Origin: Chalara sp. BL73
Lineage: Eukaryota > Ascomycota > Leotiomycetes > Helotiales
DNA: 64,000 bases
Assembly: GCA_918026815.1 (NCBI GenBank)
Contig: CAKJVC010000049.1
Coordinates: forward strand, 806,001 to 870,000
Reading direction: 5' to 3'
The notes beneath the pieces were generated by a model that worked only from the letters and a program-made list of their open reading frames with translations, had not been told where the DNA came from and searched no databases. Made by a program: the position numbers and the translations under genes. Shown in pieces: positions 11,447 to 23,593 of the stretch (within the stretch, counting starts at the first letter, position 1; the number at the start of each line of letters is the position of its first letter).

Positions 11447-12152
11447 GGGAATAGAGGAATAGACATAGACGGGAGAATATCTAGACAACTATCTTCATTG
11501 TAAATATTAATGTAATGTACGGTGGTGATTACTCGCGAAGACCCAATCTATCACCTTTGAAGCGATTGCACCCTCAATTTATTCCAATCTTCAACCTCCT
11601 AATAGAAGGGCAAGCCAATGCGAACAATAGTGTAAACACGAAGCATAGGGAATGCAGCTCTATGTCCTAAACATGTTCCGACGTAAATCGGGAGCAAAAC
11701 GCTTGGTATAAGTTGCCTCTACCCGCCCTTCCGTCAGTGCAAGTTCCTGTGATCAATGAAACAGCTTGCCGCCGCGCATGTTTAGGGCATGTCGTAACTG
11801 GAAGCCTGCTGAGCAGATTATAGTAAGGTGAAAGCCAGAGAGGCGAAATGTCCGCCTTTCTGTGCATAGCTTCTTAACATTGCGTGATACCTAATATGGT
11901 TCATATAATCAACGGACTTAATCCACATCAGGAGGGCAAAGATCCCTGCATGTACGCCATCCCAAAGTTTGAAGACTATGATTTCTTTGTGGGACAAGAG
12001 CGTATTGTGGTACTTGGAATAACTTAATTTAACCTGCTTTGAGGTTGAGTATTTTGGGGGGGTTTTTTCCCTGAACTCCTTGCGCATAAAACCTTAATAC
12101 CATCACTAGGTCCCCAAACGCTACCGCAAACCAAACGGGCCTTCCAAAAGAA
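11447..12152. other. Spacer, 0.7 kb
   Basis: Convergent 3' flanks of the ZIP gene and the glycosidase gene. No feature recognised. Confidence 0.5.
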
Positions 12153-14798
12153 TCACCTGAGACCTTCGTTCCTTTTGACAGCAAGGAACGTCAGGCTCCA
12201 CAGCTGCACAATATCGCTTTCCGTAGGACTCACGCCCGCAGGCGGCGGCAGCGCTCCCAGATCGGCATACTCGAACTTCTTGGTCTCCTCATCGAACGTC
12301 CAGCTCCAGACCTCGGTGCTCAGATGCTCCTCATTCTCCGCAATCGAATCCCAAAGGACATTGTAAGCGCGCTTCGCATTCCCATATACGCCGCCGGCGC
12401 AAAACTCAGGCGCGTCTGAAGAATTGCAGCGCGCGAGCTGCAGCTCGAGTCCGCGGGCCATCATCGCCAGCTGCCAGCTCCAGACTACGGTCCCGTGATA
12501 CGCGTTGCGCGTGAAGTTCGCTGCGTAGACTGGGGAGTCGCCGTAAGCGGGATTCGCTACAAAGAGGCCGACGTCGCTGAGGAGGCCGGCGGGGAAGGTG
12601 TGTTGAATGTTGTTTGCTGTCGCGTTTAGAAGGTGGGTCAGCTGGGGCTGGTTCGTTGTGTTGAGGAGGAAATGTCGGAAGCAGTCATCCGTGTTCATCA
12701 CGGCGACTTGGGAGAGGTTGTTGTTTCCTTCGAGGGCGACGGCATGAAATGATACATCGCTGTTGAGCGCAGAGGATTGAGACTCTAAGCCGGGAATCGC
12801 GATGGAGGTTGTGTAGTTTTCAAGCCGAGCCTGTGCGGTGTCGAGCGGGATGTGTACCTCGAAGAATGGCAACGTAGAATCTTCCCAGATGGTAGCATAT
12901 TCATCAATGAGCTTTGCATTAAAGTCTAGGATGCCCGTGGTTGAGAGGATGGCGATCGAGCGAAGTGCTGCTGGAACAAGTGCTGTGTTCACGTCCAGCG
13001 GGATACGGCCGCCGCCAATCCCATAAGTACTATCCCGCCACTGACCTACGATCTCGCCTTGCTTCAGATGGATCAAATTGTCAATGGTCTGGTTTTCAGA
13101 CGCCGTGAACGGTGTTGCAAGTCCAACGATCTTGTCGGCGTTTATCTTTAATAGTTCTTTATAGGTCAAATTGGAGTTTTCTGGAAGCGTGCTCGCCACG
13201 GTACTGCGAAAGTTAGCAATTTTTTAAAGGCAGTGGTATTTTTGTGTGCTGAAGGTCTCAAGGGGATGGGGGTTTGCTGATACGCAAGGACTCAAACTTA
13301 CGATAGGAAGGCTGATGCTCTGGCGGATCCGCTTGGGTTTTGGACAAAATGCCGCTCCACAAGAACAGGCAAGAAGAAATCCGTATCAATCTGGGTATGT
13401 TTAGTTTGGCTCTCTGTTAAACCATGTGGGTACCTTACCATCTTATAATCACACAACGGAGCGGTGCTCGTTATATTTTGCTGGAAATTAAGCCATGTTG
13501 CATAGTCTCCAATTGTCTCCTCGTGACACGCTGATCCATCCGTGCTATTAATCCTTTCTAGAACTCCAGAGATGACAGCTTCAATAGCTCCACCCTCTCC
13601 CACACTAAGTACTGGCTCAAGTAGCAGAGCTGCTATCATAGAATCTCGTCCAAAGTAGGTAAGGAAGCGCCAAGCTCCAGCTGTCAGTTTCGTTGTGTAT
13701 GATAGGAAAGAAAGTGATGTTGCCTGTTGCTGGAATTGACTGAGTAGGGCTGATGATTCGGGGCTGAGAACCTCATTTGCGCTTAGTTGTTCGAGCTGTG
13801 GATAGTCGAAGGAGGCATTGAAAGTGTATGTTCCTGCCTCAAACTTTGCTATATTGCTTTGTAGGTCTATGGTGGGATCTACACTGCTGAATGAAAAGCG
13901 TGTGGTGGTGATGTTGTCCAACCAAAGTCGGGACAGCTCCAAAACATTACCAGTTTTAGAGTATTTAATAGCATCTTGAATTTCAGGGCGGAGTATACTT
14001 GGTCCCTCCACGAAGTCTCGAATCGTTCGGATACTTCCTAATATGGCTACTGAGAGCGTAGCTGAGCTATTGAACCGCAGCTGTGTGCTGACCCCAACGG
14101 TTGCGTTACCACCAGCGGTATTATCATAAATTGGAGACAGAGGCGAGCTACTGGAAGAGTTAAGCAGCTGAATTCCGAGGCTCCCATTGACTCCATTTTG
14201 CGGTTCAAAATATACGACAATGCCGCTATTTCCCGCTGGCCAAGCTACCAGGACCCTGGGGCCGATGATAGTCAAATTGCTATCTGGGAGAGGACTTGTT
14301 ATCACGACTTGTGATGCACCGTTGCAATCTGAATAGAAATAGTTATCAAATGGAGGTGAAGAAAGCCGGAGAGTGGTTGATGGTGTGGAACAATTCCCTT
14401 CGGAACCTCTGGATTTTGGAACAGAGCTCAACCGATCATTCTTGCACCTGAGCCTATTAAACCTTGATTTTTACTTGCTCACAGCATATTCTACTTACGA
14501 GTAATCCTCGGGATGATAACAATCTGGGCCACAACGTAACGTAGGTATCCCATCTATCAAAGGACACAAGAAACCGCTGTCATAGCAAGTGTACTACCAT
14601 TCAAGAGTTAATAGGGCAAAACCTATGTTCGAAAAGTAATATCTGACTCCTTACCTGAGAAGGGAGATAGTAGGCTTCGCCGCAAGGCTGCAAGCTCGAA
14701 GCTTGGTCTGCTCTTATTTGTGGCGTCCGAGCCAAAGTAGTACTAGTAATCGAGCAAACAAATATCGCTTTTGACCACATGTTCATCGTTCTAATCAT
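12153..14798 (-). CDS. Secreted six-hairpin glycosidase (GDE-C-like) with CBM52-like module
   Basis: Five exons: 14798-14655, 14593-14499, 14447-13439, 13390-13302, 13203-12153; 795 aa. Exon 1 encodes a signal peptide (MWSKAIFVCSITSTTLA). Exons 1-3 assemble a short Cys-rich module with GEAYYLPSQYTCYDSGFLC then LRCGPDCYHPEDYSC, matching the fungal Carb_bind/CBM52 pattern known from S. pombe septum-binding glucanase. The rest is an (alpha/alpha)6-barrel protein with FLTYFGRDSMIAALL, the GRD signature of glycogen-debranching C-terminal domains, and WSWQLAMMARGLELQL near the end. Many NxS/T sites fit secretion. Intron 13391-13438 is 48 nt, in frame and stop-free. I infer a wall or extracellular alpha-glycosidase; substrate is unknown. 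ATGs at 14786 and 14780 are alternative starts. Confidence 0.82.
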
Positions 14799-16240
14799 CT
14801 AGCACGCAACTTTTAATCTCAAAACCATATGAGCCATATGAACCATATGAAAGATTATTTACATGAAAAGCAAGATCACAAAGAAGCAAACAATTCTCGC
14901 TGTGCACTTTGTCTAAATTATTTTATAAGCGCGAAAGGCAGACGTCATCCACACGGACTGGAGTCCATTTCTCTAATATGGTCAAGAGTGCGGGGATGCG
15001 GGGATCCAAACCTTAAGCAGATCATCTTGAGATTCTAGTAGTAATAGTAACTTATTGTTTGTGTTGTCTCGCTTCTGTTCAGGGCCTCCATCGACTCATT
15101 CGATAAGGCGTACGGTAGCCCGAGTAGTTTGGTGGGTAGGAAGCGAAATCAAGGAATCATAATCCATTTGTAGTGCTTGGAGGAAATCGCCTCTTCTTTG
15201 CGAGAAAAACGTTCAAAAATCAACCTATTATTTGCTATATTATGAATCCGCGTAGATAACTTTGTTGCGTGTCGCATTTGGCTCCATTAATAGAAAACGC
15301 AATAGCACACTTTGGTGGATTCAATAGGAATACCTTCGCGATCCGCAGGCAAATGCAATGTTTTTCCGCCAAGACCAACCACTTTTATTCCCCAACAGAT
15401 GTTTGACAATTAGCTTCTCCTATTGGTCGATGCATGCCTAATCGCGGAAAGTATTAAAATTTCTTGTTTAAGGAAGGATCTGTCCTTGCTGCGCATATGC
15501 AATTGCGTTCACATAGCATAATTAGTGAGCCAGAGCATTGTTATCGCACCAAACCATGTCTTGTAGCTCTTAAAGGGAAGCCTAATAAACTGAGGCGCAA
15601 GCGGAATCATTTGTGGGTAAAGTCCAGAAAAAGTCTTCAAACCCCGCGAGCTCGGGATACGAAGCACATGGTATGGAGGACAGAGCTACTATGGAAATGG
15701 TGTCTGGTAATCTTAATTATGAAGGGATAGAAAAATATCTGCAGAAGAACATCACCAAAAAGTTCGCTCAAGCAAGGCCAGTCATACTGGTGAGTAAGTT
15801 AAATGAGTAAAGATACCCTTTGGTGATGAATGGTGGCTTAGTATCTCACAACATGACATCCAAACCTCCAACCGCATCCTGCATGCAGTTTAATCTCAAA
15901 ATAATATACTTGTCAGCCACGAGCAAGAGACTCAGCCTTGACATAGGAAGAGCCTGAACTCACCTGGATCCAAAAGCTCTAACTTGTAGAGTTGCGATCC
16001 CTCGTTTACTTATAATAGCCGTCAAAATATGTGTTCACTTTACGGAGCTATATTTGGCCTCAATTGCGAAATGCAACAAATCTTTAACAAATGTGCAAAG
16101 TGTAGAAAAGCTGTCCAATGAGTGATTGGCCGTATGAGCTGTGAGATTTAGAGTATGTAGGATGCAAAACTGAAGGCAATGCTTCTGATAGAATTGTGAT
16201 AATGCAGATTTTAGGCTTGTATCAATGTAATATGCGGTAA
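14799..16240. other. Spacer, 1.4 kb
   Basis: CCATATGA occurs three times in tandem at about 14824-14850. An open plus-strand stretch at 15585-15810 looks protein-like (SFVGKVQKKSSNPASSGYEA) and meets a GTGAGT, but has no start and no partner exon. It could be a relic. Confidence 0.4.
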
Positions 16241-17153
16241 TCAAGGGGATACTTCAAAGTCGATCGTAAACAAGACATCCTTGGTAGTCTTGATCGTGAC
16301 CCAGTCTTCTTTCACGTGGTTGCTGGTGGAAATTTGGCCTCCAAATGCGGTTGGCCAATCCTCTACATCCCACTCCAAGCCGGATGTGGTGATAATGGAG
16401 GGCTCTTTGAGGGGAATTATACCAACGTGCCTGCCTAAACGCACCCCAGGACAAGATTCGCGAGCTTTTATTCTATGGGTGCCCGACTTGAGAACGAAAG
16501 TAATAGATTCGCTAGAGAGAAGAAACATTCTTCCCGAGGCATAATCATCCTCTTGTTGCGAAATGTAGAGGTGCTGCATTGTTGCCATGCCTTGGTCAAC
16601 ACGACCACCAAGCCCTCCGATACAAACTATGTCTTTGATTCGAGCTCCATCTTTGATAGCTTGAATTCTGGCACGTCGAGAACTGGAGCTTATGTGATGT
16701 TAGACCTTGAAGTTAAGATAAAATTTTATCTTATATATGAGAAAGCCAAGGTACAGCTTACTTCGAAGGAGTGAAATCTGCACCTTTCGGAACCTGAAAT
16801 CCTGAAAGATACTTGGTCGCCTTTCCAAAGTCTGTGGAATATTGATCCGAGTCATAAATGATTTCGCTGCCTTTCTGGATCCAATATGCCTTGACATCTT
16901 GCCGAAGCGAATCTAGGTCACCAATGATGGTATCAAGATCCAAAGACACGTTTTCTGAATCTGCATTGATCAAATCATGAACACGATTTGCGCCTCCATC
17001 AGCACCGACATGGTAAATAGCATTCTGCCAGACTTTTGCGTAGAAGGAAGCACGAAGCTCCTGAGGCTGATTGAGCGCAATAAGAGCAAAATCCCGGTGA
17101 AGTTGGGGATGATCAGAAAAAACATCTGCCGGGTGCCATTCAACTTGCGCCAT
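16241..17153 (-). CDS. THI80: Thiamine pyrophosphokinase
   Basis: Transfers pyrophosphate from ATP to thiamine, making the cofactor TPP in the cytosol. Two exons (17153-16762, 16688-16241) around a 73-nt intron with branch CTAAC give 279 aa, slightly shorter than yeast Thi80. The N-terminal catalytic domain shows VGADGGANRVHDL, DTIIGDLDSL and the DQYSTDFGKA signature. After the splice come GGLGGRVDQGMA and, in the C-terminal thiamine-binding domain, SGLEWDVEDW and GGQISTSNHV. The 5' end lies 333 bp from the divergent MIA40 gene. No TPP riboswitch-like intron was seen. Confidence 0.95.
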
Positions 17154-17486
17154 CGCTTCTGACAGATGATATATCTAAGATCCGAGTTCTATATAGTGTA
17201 TTTTAGTGAAATGCGAAGGCAATGACATGTGGAATTGTTTCAGCAAGACTTTCACTAGTACATTTAGCAAGTTTTCAACAACGCCTTTATCTAGTCAACA
17301 CATCCTGGTCGTATCATACACGTCGACACGTGACCTTGTCCTAAAAAAATTAGAAAGCTTACCAATTATGCCCATCTCTCGGCGGACAAATCCATTCTCT
17401 CTCCATTTTGCTTTTGTCGCTCCTAGGCGTCCTACGCAAGTCCACAAATTCCAAAATCTTATTTTCTTACAGAATCAGTCTTTACA
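17154..17486. promoter_or_regulatory. Shared divergent promoter region THI80-like / MIA40
   Basis: 333 bp between divergent start codons. It includes a run of A before the MIA40 side and CACGTGAC at about 17328-17335, which contains an E-box CACGTG. Functional meaning is inferred only. Confidence 0.45.
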
Positions 17487-18434
17487 ATGTATAAAAGTGT
17501 TTTCAGAGCCGTGCCTAGGCGTCCAGTAACATCCGCAGCACTTTGCCGCTCTTCAAGACGATGTATTAGCACAGCTCCACCCGCACAAAAGCGCAGAAGC
17601 TGGAAAAGCAGTGCAGTGAGATGGGGTATAGTTGCAGCAGGAATATATTACTACAACACAAGCAATGTCTTTGCAGAAGAACCTGAAGGTGCGCATTCGG
17701 ACTCGTATGACCAACCATTACTAATAGACGTCCAGCTGCAATCCACCGTTTGGATGAATCTATTCACGCAGTTCAAGAGTCGAACCAGCCTACAATAGAC
17801 GCGATAGTTGAGGAAAAGCGGCGAAGACAGGCAGAGAAAGTCGCGGAAGAGGAGAAATTAGAACGAGCTGCCAGAGCAGCCTTAACCGCGGAGGAACAAA
17901 CGGACAACAAAGAGGGCGATGGCGGATTAGACGGGCTTGAAGAAGAGGCAGATCAACAGGGCGCGTTCAATCCTGAAACTGGCGAGATCAATTGGGAATG
18001 TCCATGTCTAGGAGGCATGGCACATGGCCCTTGTGGTGAGGAGTTCAAAGCTGCATTTAGCTGTTTTGTATACTCAAACGAGGAGCCGAAAGGTGTGGAG
18101 TGTATAGACAAGTTCAAGTAGGTCACTTTGAGCGATTTTCCTAATGTGGGAACTAACAAGACGTAGGGGCATGCAAGATTGCTTCCGACAACATCCAGAA
18201 ATGTACGCCTCTGAATTAGATGAAGATGAAGACGAAATAGAAGAAGAGCTCCGGGAAAGGGAAAAGGCAAAGTCTGTGGAAGCCTCATCAGAAGCTTCGA
18301 TTGAACCCACAGAGTTAAGCCCGAGTCCACCTAAGTTAGAAGTGAAGCAACCTGCCAAAGAAACACGAGAGTCGCTCGGCAATCCGGTGGAAGGTGCGTT
18401 AAAGGATGCGCAAAATAAATCTGAGGACGCATGA
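17487..18434 (+). CDS. MIA40: Mitochondrial intermembrane space import protein Mia40/Tim40
   Basis: Oxidoreductase that traps and oxidises twin-CxnC proteins entering the intermembrane space. Three exons (17487-17688, 17736-18117, 18167-18434), 283 aa. An Arg/Ser-rich presequence is followed by a single membrane anchor ([11 protein letters not shown]) and an acidic linker. The conserved core then has the redox CPC and two CX9C pairs, [11 protein letters not shown] and CIDKFKGMQDC; the second pair is completed only across intron 2. The C-terminal tail is acidic and low-complexity, as in other Pezizomycotina. The N-terminal anchored form is the fungal type, unlike the short animal protein. Confidence 0.96.
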
Positions 18435-19056
18435 TCATAGCACATATGACTTCCTAAAATCAAATGGCGGCATGTACAATATGTATCATTAGGCAGGCGC
18501 TAGGCGTCCTGTATATAACCAAAATCCCATCCAAATATATCACAAAGTATTGCGTGTTGTTTTGGCATTTCGAAGGGCCAGACTATTCGTCCCGATGATC
18601 TTAAGCTTCTTAACAAAGGCTGTTTGCAGCCCTTGATCTCGGAATTCAATCGTATGATTGTAATCTAGTGGAGTGACATTTTGTGAATTCTCCTTTGGTC
18701 ACACAACTATTTCATATTCCTGGTTCTTACCTTGAGAAATGTTCATCTTTCATGATACTCTCTTTACGTTCATTCAAATTGTGCACTGTGCATTGCGCAT
18801 TTGGGTTTGAGGTGGATAATCTGGCGCCTCTAGCTTCTAGATTTCCTGCTCAGAGTCCTCCTACGTCACTACTAGATGAGCTTGACCTTAAGCGAGTCTG
18901 ATCCCAGCCACATCCCAAGCTTTCGTCTTCATGTGAACAAGGCACAACTTCCTTTTCACCATTTCATCCACAGATTATTGAACATTCAGACCAGAAATCA
19001 TCGCTGCTTGAAGATTTCATCTTTCGTACCTACATTCCCTCAACAACCCACCGACG
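18435..19056. other. Spacer, 0.6 kb
   Basis: MIA40 3' flank and OM14-like promoter. Pyrimidine-rich upstream of 19057. No other feature seen. Confidence 0.5.
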
Positions 19057-19843
19057 ATGTCTTACGCAGCAGCAGCAGCTCCACATGCAGGGCAGAAGCA
19101 AACTGTCGACGAGGTATGTACAGCTCCTTCTTGCGTCTTATGCAGATCATTGTGACCTCGATGTTTTCCTTATCGAAGTATTGCAAACTTGTCGCAAACC
19201 ATATTTACCTCGTCGCGGAACACCTCCTAACACTACAATAGAAGCGTGCGCCACCACCACCAGAGTTGGAGGTCACAGACAGTGTTTCCACCTCTTCCCT
19301 TGTCGATGTCGATAGCGAATCTGTCCATACGGTGCCTTCTGATTTCCAGTCCCAAGAGAGTATGTTTCATATCTTCCCGTGAGCTAAAGCTTATGCCTCG
19401 CAATTCTTCGACCATCCATCTTGCATCACACATTATCTAACACCTAACTTCAGTCAAGACGGATACCCAACTTGAGCGTCTCGAGCATGAAGCCCTAGCT
19501 GCTGAGGCACGAGCTAAGGAGGAGGCTAAGAAGGCAGCCGCAAAATCAAAGAAGGAGGGAAAGAAGATCAAGAGCACATTCGAGGCAAATAGCGACAACC
19601 CAGTCTTTGTTGGTAATGCTATCGCAGTTGTGGCGTTGAGTGCTGGCCTTGGGTTTGGAGCGTATAGGAAGTATGCAGCAGGCGAGCTCACCTGGAAGGT
19701 CGTTGGTGCATGGACAGCCGTTGTAGGATTATTCGCTGGTGCAGATTACTATCTAAGCTCGTAAGTATGCATATGTACTGATCACTGCATGTGCTAACGA
19801 TAAATCCAGGTATCTCTTCAAGAATAAATACCCCAAGAAATGA
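19057..19843 (+). CDS. OM14: OM14-like mitochondrial outer membrane protein
   Basis: Four exons (19057-19113, 19242-19359, 19454-19760, 19810-19843) give 171 aa. The start is MSYAAAAAPHAG, followed by a Pro-rich and Ser/Asp-rich stretch, a charged Ala/Lys/Glu coiled-coil, and two hydrophobic segments (GNAIAVVALSAGLGFGAY and GAWTAVVGLFAGADYYL) before a short basic tail ending YPKK. This matches the fungal Om14 C-terminal domain: an alpha-helical outer-membrane protein that in yeast associates with porin and Om45 and helps dock ribosomes. None of the single open frames shows the protein; phases agree at all three splices. The family call rests on architecture and remembered C-terminal similarity. 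Confidence 0.78.
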
Positions 19844-21102
19844 GTTACCGAATTACGGGAAGAATGTTCATATCAGGGGTGAAGTTTGGCGGTTTCATAT
19901 TCGTGCATTTTATGCGGTACACTCAGCTCATGCGTTCATGGCATTGTTTTCATAGGGTTATGGGGAATGGAGATGGATGGGTTCGCGTCACGATGACCGA
20001 TGGTTGTAATTGAACAGGATTATGAAATTACCATATCTCACACATGCTCTTCAACGGTGTACTAAGCAAGCTACAGCACTCAGTCAGTTTCTTATTTGCA
20101 TCTTGACGAGCTAGGCTTATGTTAAGGAACATATTTCCGTGCACCACTTCCTACCTGGTACAATCTGCACTAACTTCTTTTTGGTACGCTTGCTATTAGA
20201 TCTTTGTTGGTACAATATGTAGTGTATCTTCTCCTCACTAGAGCACGGTGTGGTCCTAGACCCAGAATGGCAAGAAGAGTGAGAAGAAATTTGCTTAATG
20301 TCTCTAAGGACTCGGTTCCTCCTAAAAGCACACCACATTTCTAAATCTCCTTCTGACGTTAAGATCTGTGGTAATTTGTTATAATTGCCATCAGCCTCTA
20401 CACAATACCCTCCGGTTCTCACACATTGCCTGCCAAATTTCCTTTCCGCTCATCCGTCTGCCTTGAAATCAGGAGACTTGCCATCCCATGCTACTTGATC
20501 TCACTTGCCTGTTTATCCAGCCAGATTCTACGAAGGCAAAGAATTTCATAAGCATGTTTGTAGCACAGATAATGTTCATTTACTCCAGCAACTTTGTTTC
20601 ATAATTCGCAGGCATGAGACTTTCATCATATTGGCTCGTTTCGCTAAGCGAGAGGAATAGGAGGCCCCTTTTTGAGTTTCGCGACATAACAAAAAACAAT
20701 TATTAAAGTAATAGTTACCAACACATTAATAATATGTCATCTACTCGTTGAGCTCCTTTTGTGGTGATCTAATAAAGATTATTACACGGGTTTTTCCTTT
20801 CAGCATGTTTATTTTTTAGCGCAGACCGAATGCAACAGAGATTCTCACGATTCAAGTAAAATTGTCGACGCAATTAAATGTTCAAAGATTTCCATGCCGA
20901 CATGTTGACTCCCTGCACATTTGCGGCACTTCCACCCGGGCTTATTCTTCTTAATTAGTGCTTTTCGCTACGAGCCAAGTATTTAAATGTTGCTACGTAT
21001 CCCTTTCTCGTTTCGCTTCCTTCATCTACACTTCGCTTCAACACAACAATCAGAATCAACAATCAACGCCCCGCCCACAAACACCCGAAATATAGTCTCG
21101 AG
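19844..21102. other. Spacer, 1.26 kb
   Basis: No gene with splice support. A minus-strand 101-aa frame at 20117-20422 has no family signal. Just upstream of 21103 lies a pyrimidine-rich promoter-like tract. Confidence 0.5.
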
Positions 21103-22283
21103 ATGGCAGACCAGCCAGCCAATACTGTTTACTTGATTACTGGCGCAAATCGAGGTGAGGTTTAAGAATCCCATACTGTCGTTCAACTTGGAACTATCTG
21201 TCTTGACATAAATCGTGGACGTTGCCGTCTTTCTCTAACAAATAGCATAACCGATAACCAACAAAAATTGCTCCTGCCTCATATTTCTCTAATAGATCTC
21301 TGTCAAGAAGTGCAGGATGCGCAATAACCTGATATTCCGGATAATGTCCAACAAACTACTAACATTGTAACAGGAATCGGCTTTGCACTAGTTGCTGCTC
21401 TTCTCCAGCGTCAAAACACAACGGTCATAGTATGTTAAATGATTTGATTAATAATTCCTATTCTAAACAAGAGACAAAATGTTCGAAAGGCATGGCTAAT
21501 TTGTTGTTCAGGCCACTGTCCGCTCATCCACGACAGACCGATCGTCATTGTCAAATCTTCAAGCAAATACAACAACAAGCAATAAACTCATAATCGCCAA
21601 CCTTTCAGCAACTTCCGAGACCGACAGCAAAGATCTTCTCCCGCTCCTCGCAAATCACAACATAACATACATCGACACTATTATCGTCAATGCCGGCAAT
21701 GGAACATCCTACCTTCCGGTCCTAAACACCCCTCTCTCCGCTGTACGCGCAGACATCGAGACCAACACCATAAGTCTTATTCGTCTTTTCCAAGACACCT
21801 TTCCACTCTTCTCCAAATCATCTAACCCAAAACTCATCTTCATAACCTCAAGCCTTGGCGCGATCTGTTCTATGGAGGGCGCGCTTCCCTGCACGAGTTA
21901 TGGTGTTAGTAAGGCAGGGGCGAATTTTATTGTGCGGAAGATACATTTCGAACATCCAGAGATTACCACGCTTGCTATTCATCCTGGGTTTGTAAAATCT
22001 TTTGGCGTTGTGGGAACTGGTAGCTCATGCAGGCTGTGTAGGTTCGTGCAGACAAACATGGGACAAGGCTTCGCAGATACCATTGGACTTAAGCAGCCGC
22101 CTCACACGGTGGCTCAAAGCGTTGAAGGCATTCTAGAGCAGGTATGCTATTGATCGTGATGCAAATTCTCTTTCAAAAGTATCTGCTGGAGCCGGACTGA
22201 CATACAATAAGACCGATCATGCAAGCAGAGAAACGACATCCGGGACCTTTATCGAATTTGAAGGAAATTCAATCGCTTGGTAG
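21103..22283 (+). CDS. Classical short-chain dehydrogenase/reductase
   Basis: NAD(P)-dependent oxidoreductase of 251 aa. Exons: 21103-21154, 21374-21429, 21512-21987, 22042-22141, 22212-22283. The cofactor motif TGANRGIG is split by intron 1. NAG, the catalytic Ser (ITSSLG) and YGVSK follow. The 54-nt segment 21988-22041 is read as an intron (GTTTGT to TGTAG): it is in frame and stop-free, but removal changes an aberrant insert into HPGFVQTNMGQGFAD, the family consensus. The last intron likewise replaces a premature ending by TSGTFIEFEGNSIAW. Intron 1 is 219 nt, long for this window. The closest relatives I recall are ketoreductases of the norsolorinic-acid reductase type; substrate is unknown. 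Confidence 0.9.
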
Positions 22284-22598
22284 AACAAGTTCATATATTC
22301 TGAGATAATGGCTATGATGCACTTCACATGGCGATGGCAGGTGGGGTGCACAACTTTAGCTGTTTAAGGCTGATGAGATGCTATCAAAACAGATAGCTTA
22401 GCATGGAGTACCTTGGAAGGTACATTTCATTCTTTTTGCGTCACCTACTTTCTAGTCCATTAACACAATTATGAGGGTCAAAATTTCCTACCTATCTGAG
22501 TTTCGCTAAGACATTATTATCGTATACAGCCCAGGAGTGCAGGTTCTGACATAATTCTTCTTCCAAAATTCTCCTGGCGGAGACACAAGTTTTGGCCA
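22284..22598. other. Spacer, 0.3 kb
   Basis: Convergent 3' flanks. No feature seen. Confidence 0.5.
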
Positions 22599-23180
22599 CT
22601 AACTAAGGGGGTCATTTTTCAGACGGAAATGCAAGATGAATCGATCCACCCAATTTCTTTGCTTCATCTTTGTCAAAATATTAAGCATCATCTCTTGCGT
22701 CTTACTGCCTAGCACAGTCAAAATGTCTTCACGTGTACCACTTCGAGGCGGTAAATCCCATCTAACCTCCACGCTCGACAAATACACAGGTCGTCCCGTG
22801 ACACCAGGCTTCAACGTCCTGTATGTCTCAGACACAGCATTGATTAATTGCTGCTCCAGATGTGCATACTGCAACGCATCGTCAATCTGTAGAGCAGCGA
22901 TGTGAATCTGAGGCCCCTGTGCCGGAATTGTTTCTTCTACTTTGCCTCCGCGCCGCCTGAGATATTTCTTATAGAGCTGGTGAACTTCTGAGGAATCATT
23001 GAAGCGTCGTCCGTGGAAGAGAAACGTCTCGGAATCAGGTTCTGAAGGCTTTGCAATAGGGGGTTCGTGGAAAAGAGCCTCTACAAATACGAGGTGCTCT
23101 TCAGGTGCGGATCTTTGTGATGGGAGTTCTATGCCTGGAGCCGATGCTCCCGATTCGTAGGGGGGTGGGAGGCTTGACAT
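22599..23180 (-). CDS. Conserved hypothetical protein, 193 aa
   Basis: Single-exon frame starting at the first ATG (MSSLPPPYESG); the longer frame upstream to 23255 uses a TTG and is ignored. The first ~45 residues are Pro/Ser-rich with a PPPY element, a possible WW or Nedd4-type ligand. The rest looks like a folded domain: FLFHGRRFNDSSEVHQLYKK, a basic YLRRRGGK patch, then helices up to the ending HFRLKNDPLS. I recognise no family. The plus-strand frame across the same stretch is a shadow. Codon use and composition fit a real gene; the role is unknown. Confidence 0.65.
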   Translation of the reverse strand: MSSLPPPYESGASAPGIELPSQRSAPEEHLVFVEALFHEPPIAKPSEPDSETFLFHGRRFNDSSEVHQLYKKYLRRRGGKVEETIPAQGPQIHIAALQIDDALQYAHLEQQLINAVSETYRTLKPGVTGRPVYLSSVEVRWDLPPRSGTREDILTVLGSKTQEMMLNILTKMKQRNWVDRFILHFRLKNDPLS

Positions 23181-23593
23181 CCTGCGCAGGGTGAAAGTGA
23201 TTATGGAGTTATGATGTAGTCGAAGCGAAGACTGATTTTGAGAAACATGAACCAAAGGTTCTTGTCTCGCCAGGAATTTTGAAGCCCCATGACGTGTTTA
23301 TACAGGGCTTCCTGTAGGAGTTGTAACCGAAACAGACCCTGGGCAGATGTCTTGGGCACAGATGAAATCCACGTGATAGGTATGCATACTTGAGGAATGT
23401 ATATATATACAATTCTAGGAATATATTAGAGACACAATGATGAGATCTAAAATAAAGTTAAGTCTTCGCTGGAACAACTTTAAATGCCTGCCTCTTGGGC
23501 TGTCAGGGGAATCGAATTGTTGAAATAGACTACAATTCAAGCATGTCTTTTAAACAAGACAAGCCAGAATGGAGTCTAGAGGTTGCATTAATT

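Noticed and set aside
15585..15810. Protein-like plus-strand stretch with GTGAGT
   Set aside because: No start codon or acceptor partner could be found; kept only as a possible relic in the spacer note.
20117..20422. 101-aa minus-strand frame
   Set aside because: Random-looking composition with no family signal or promoter context.
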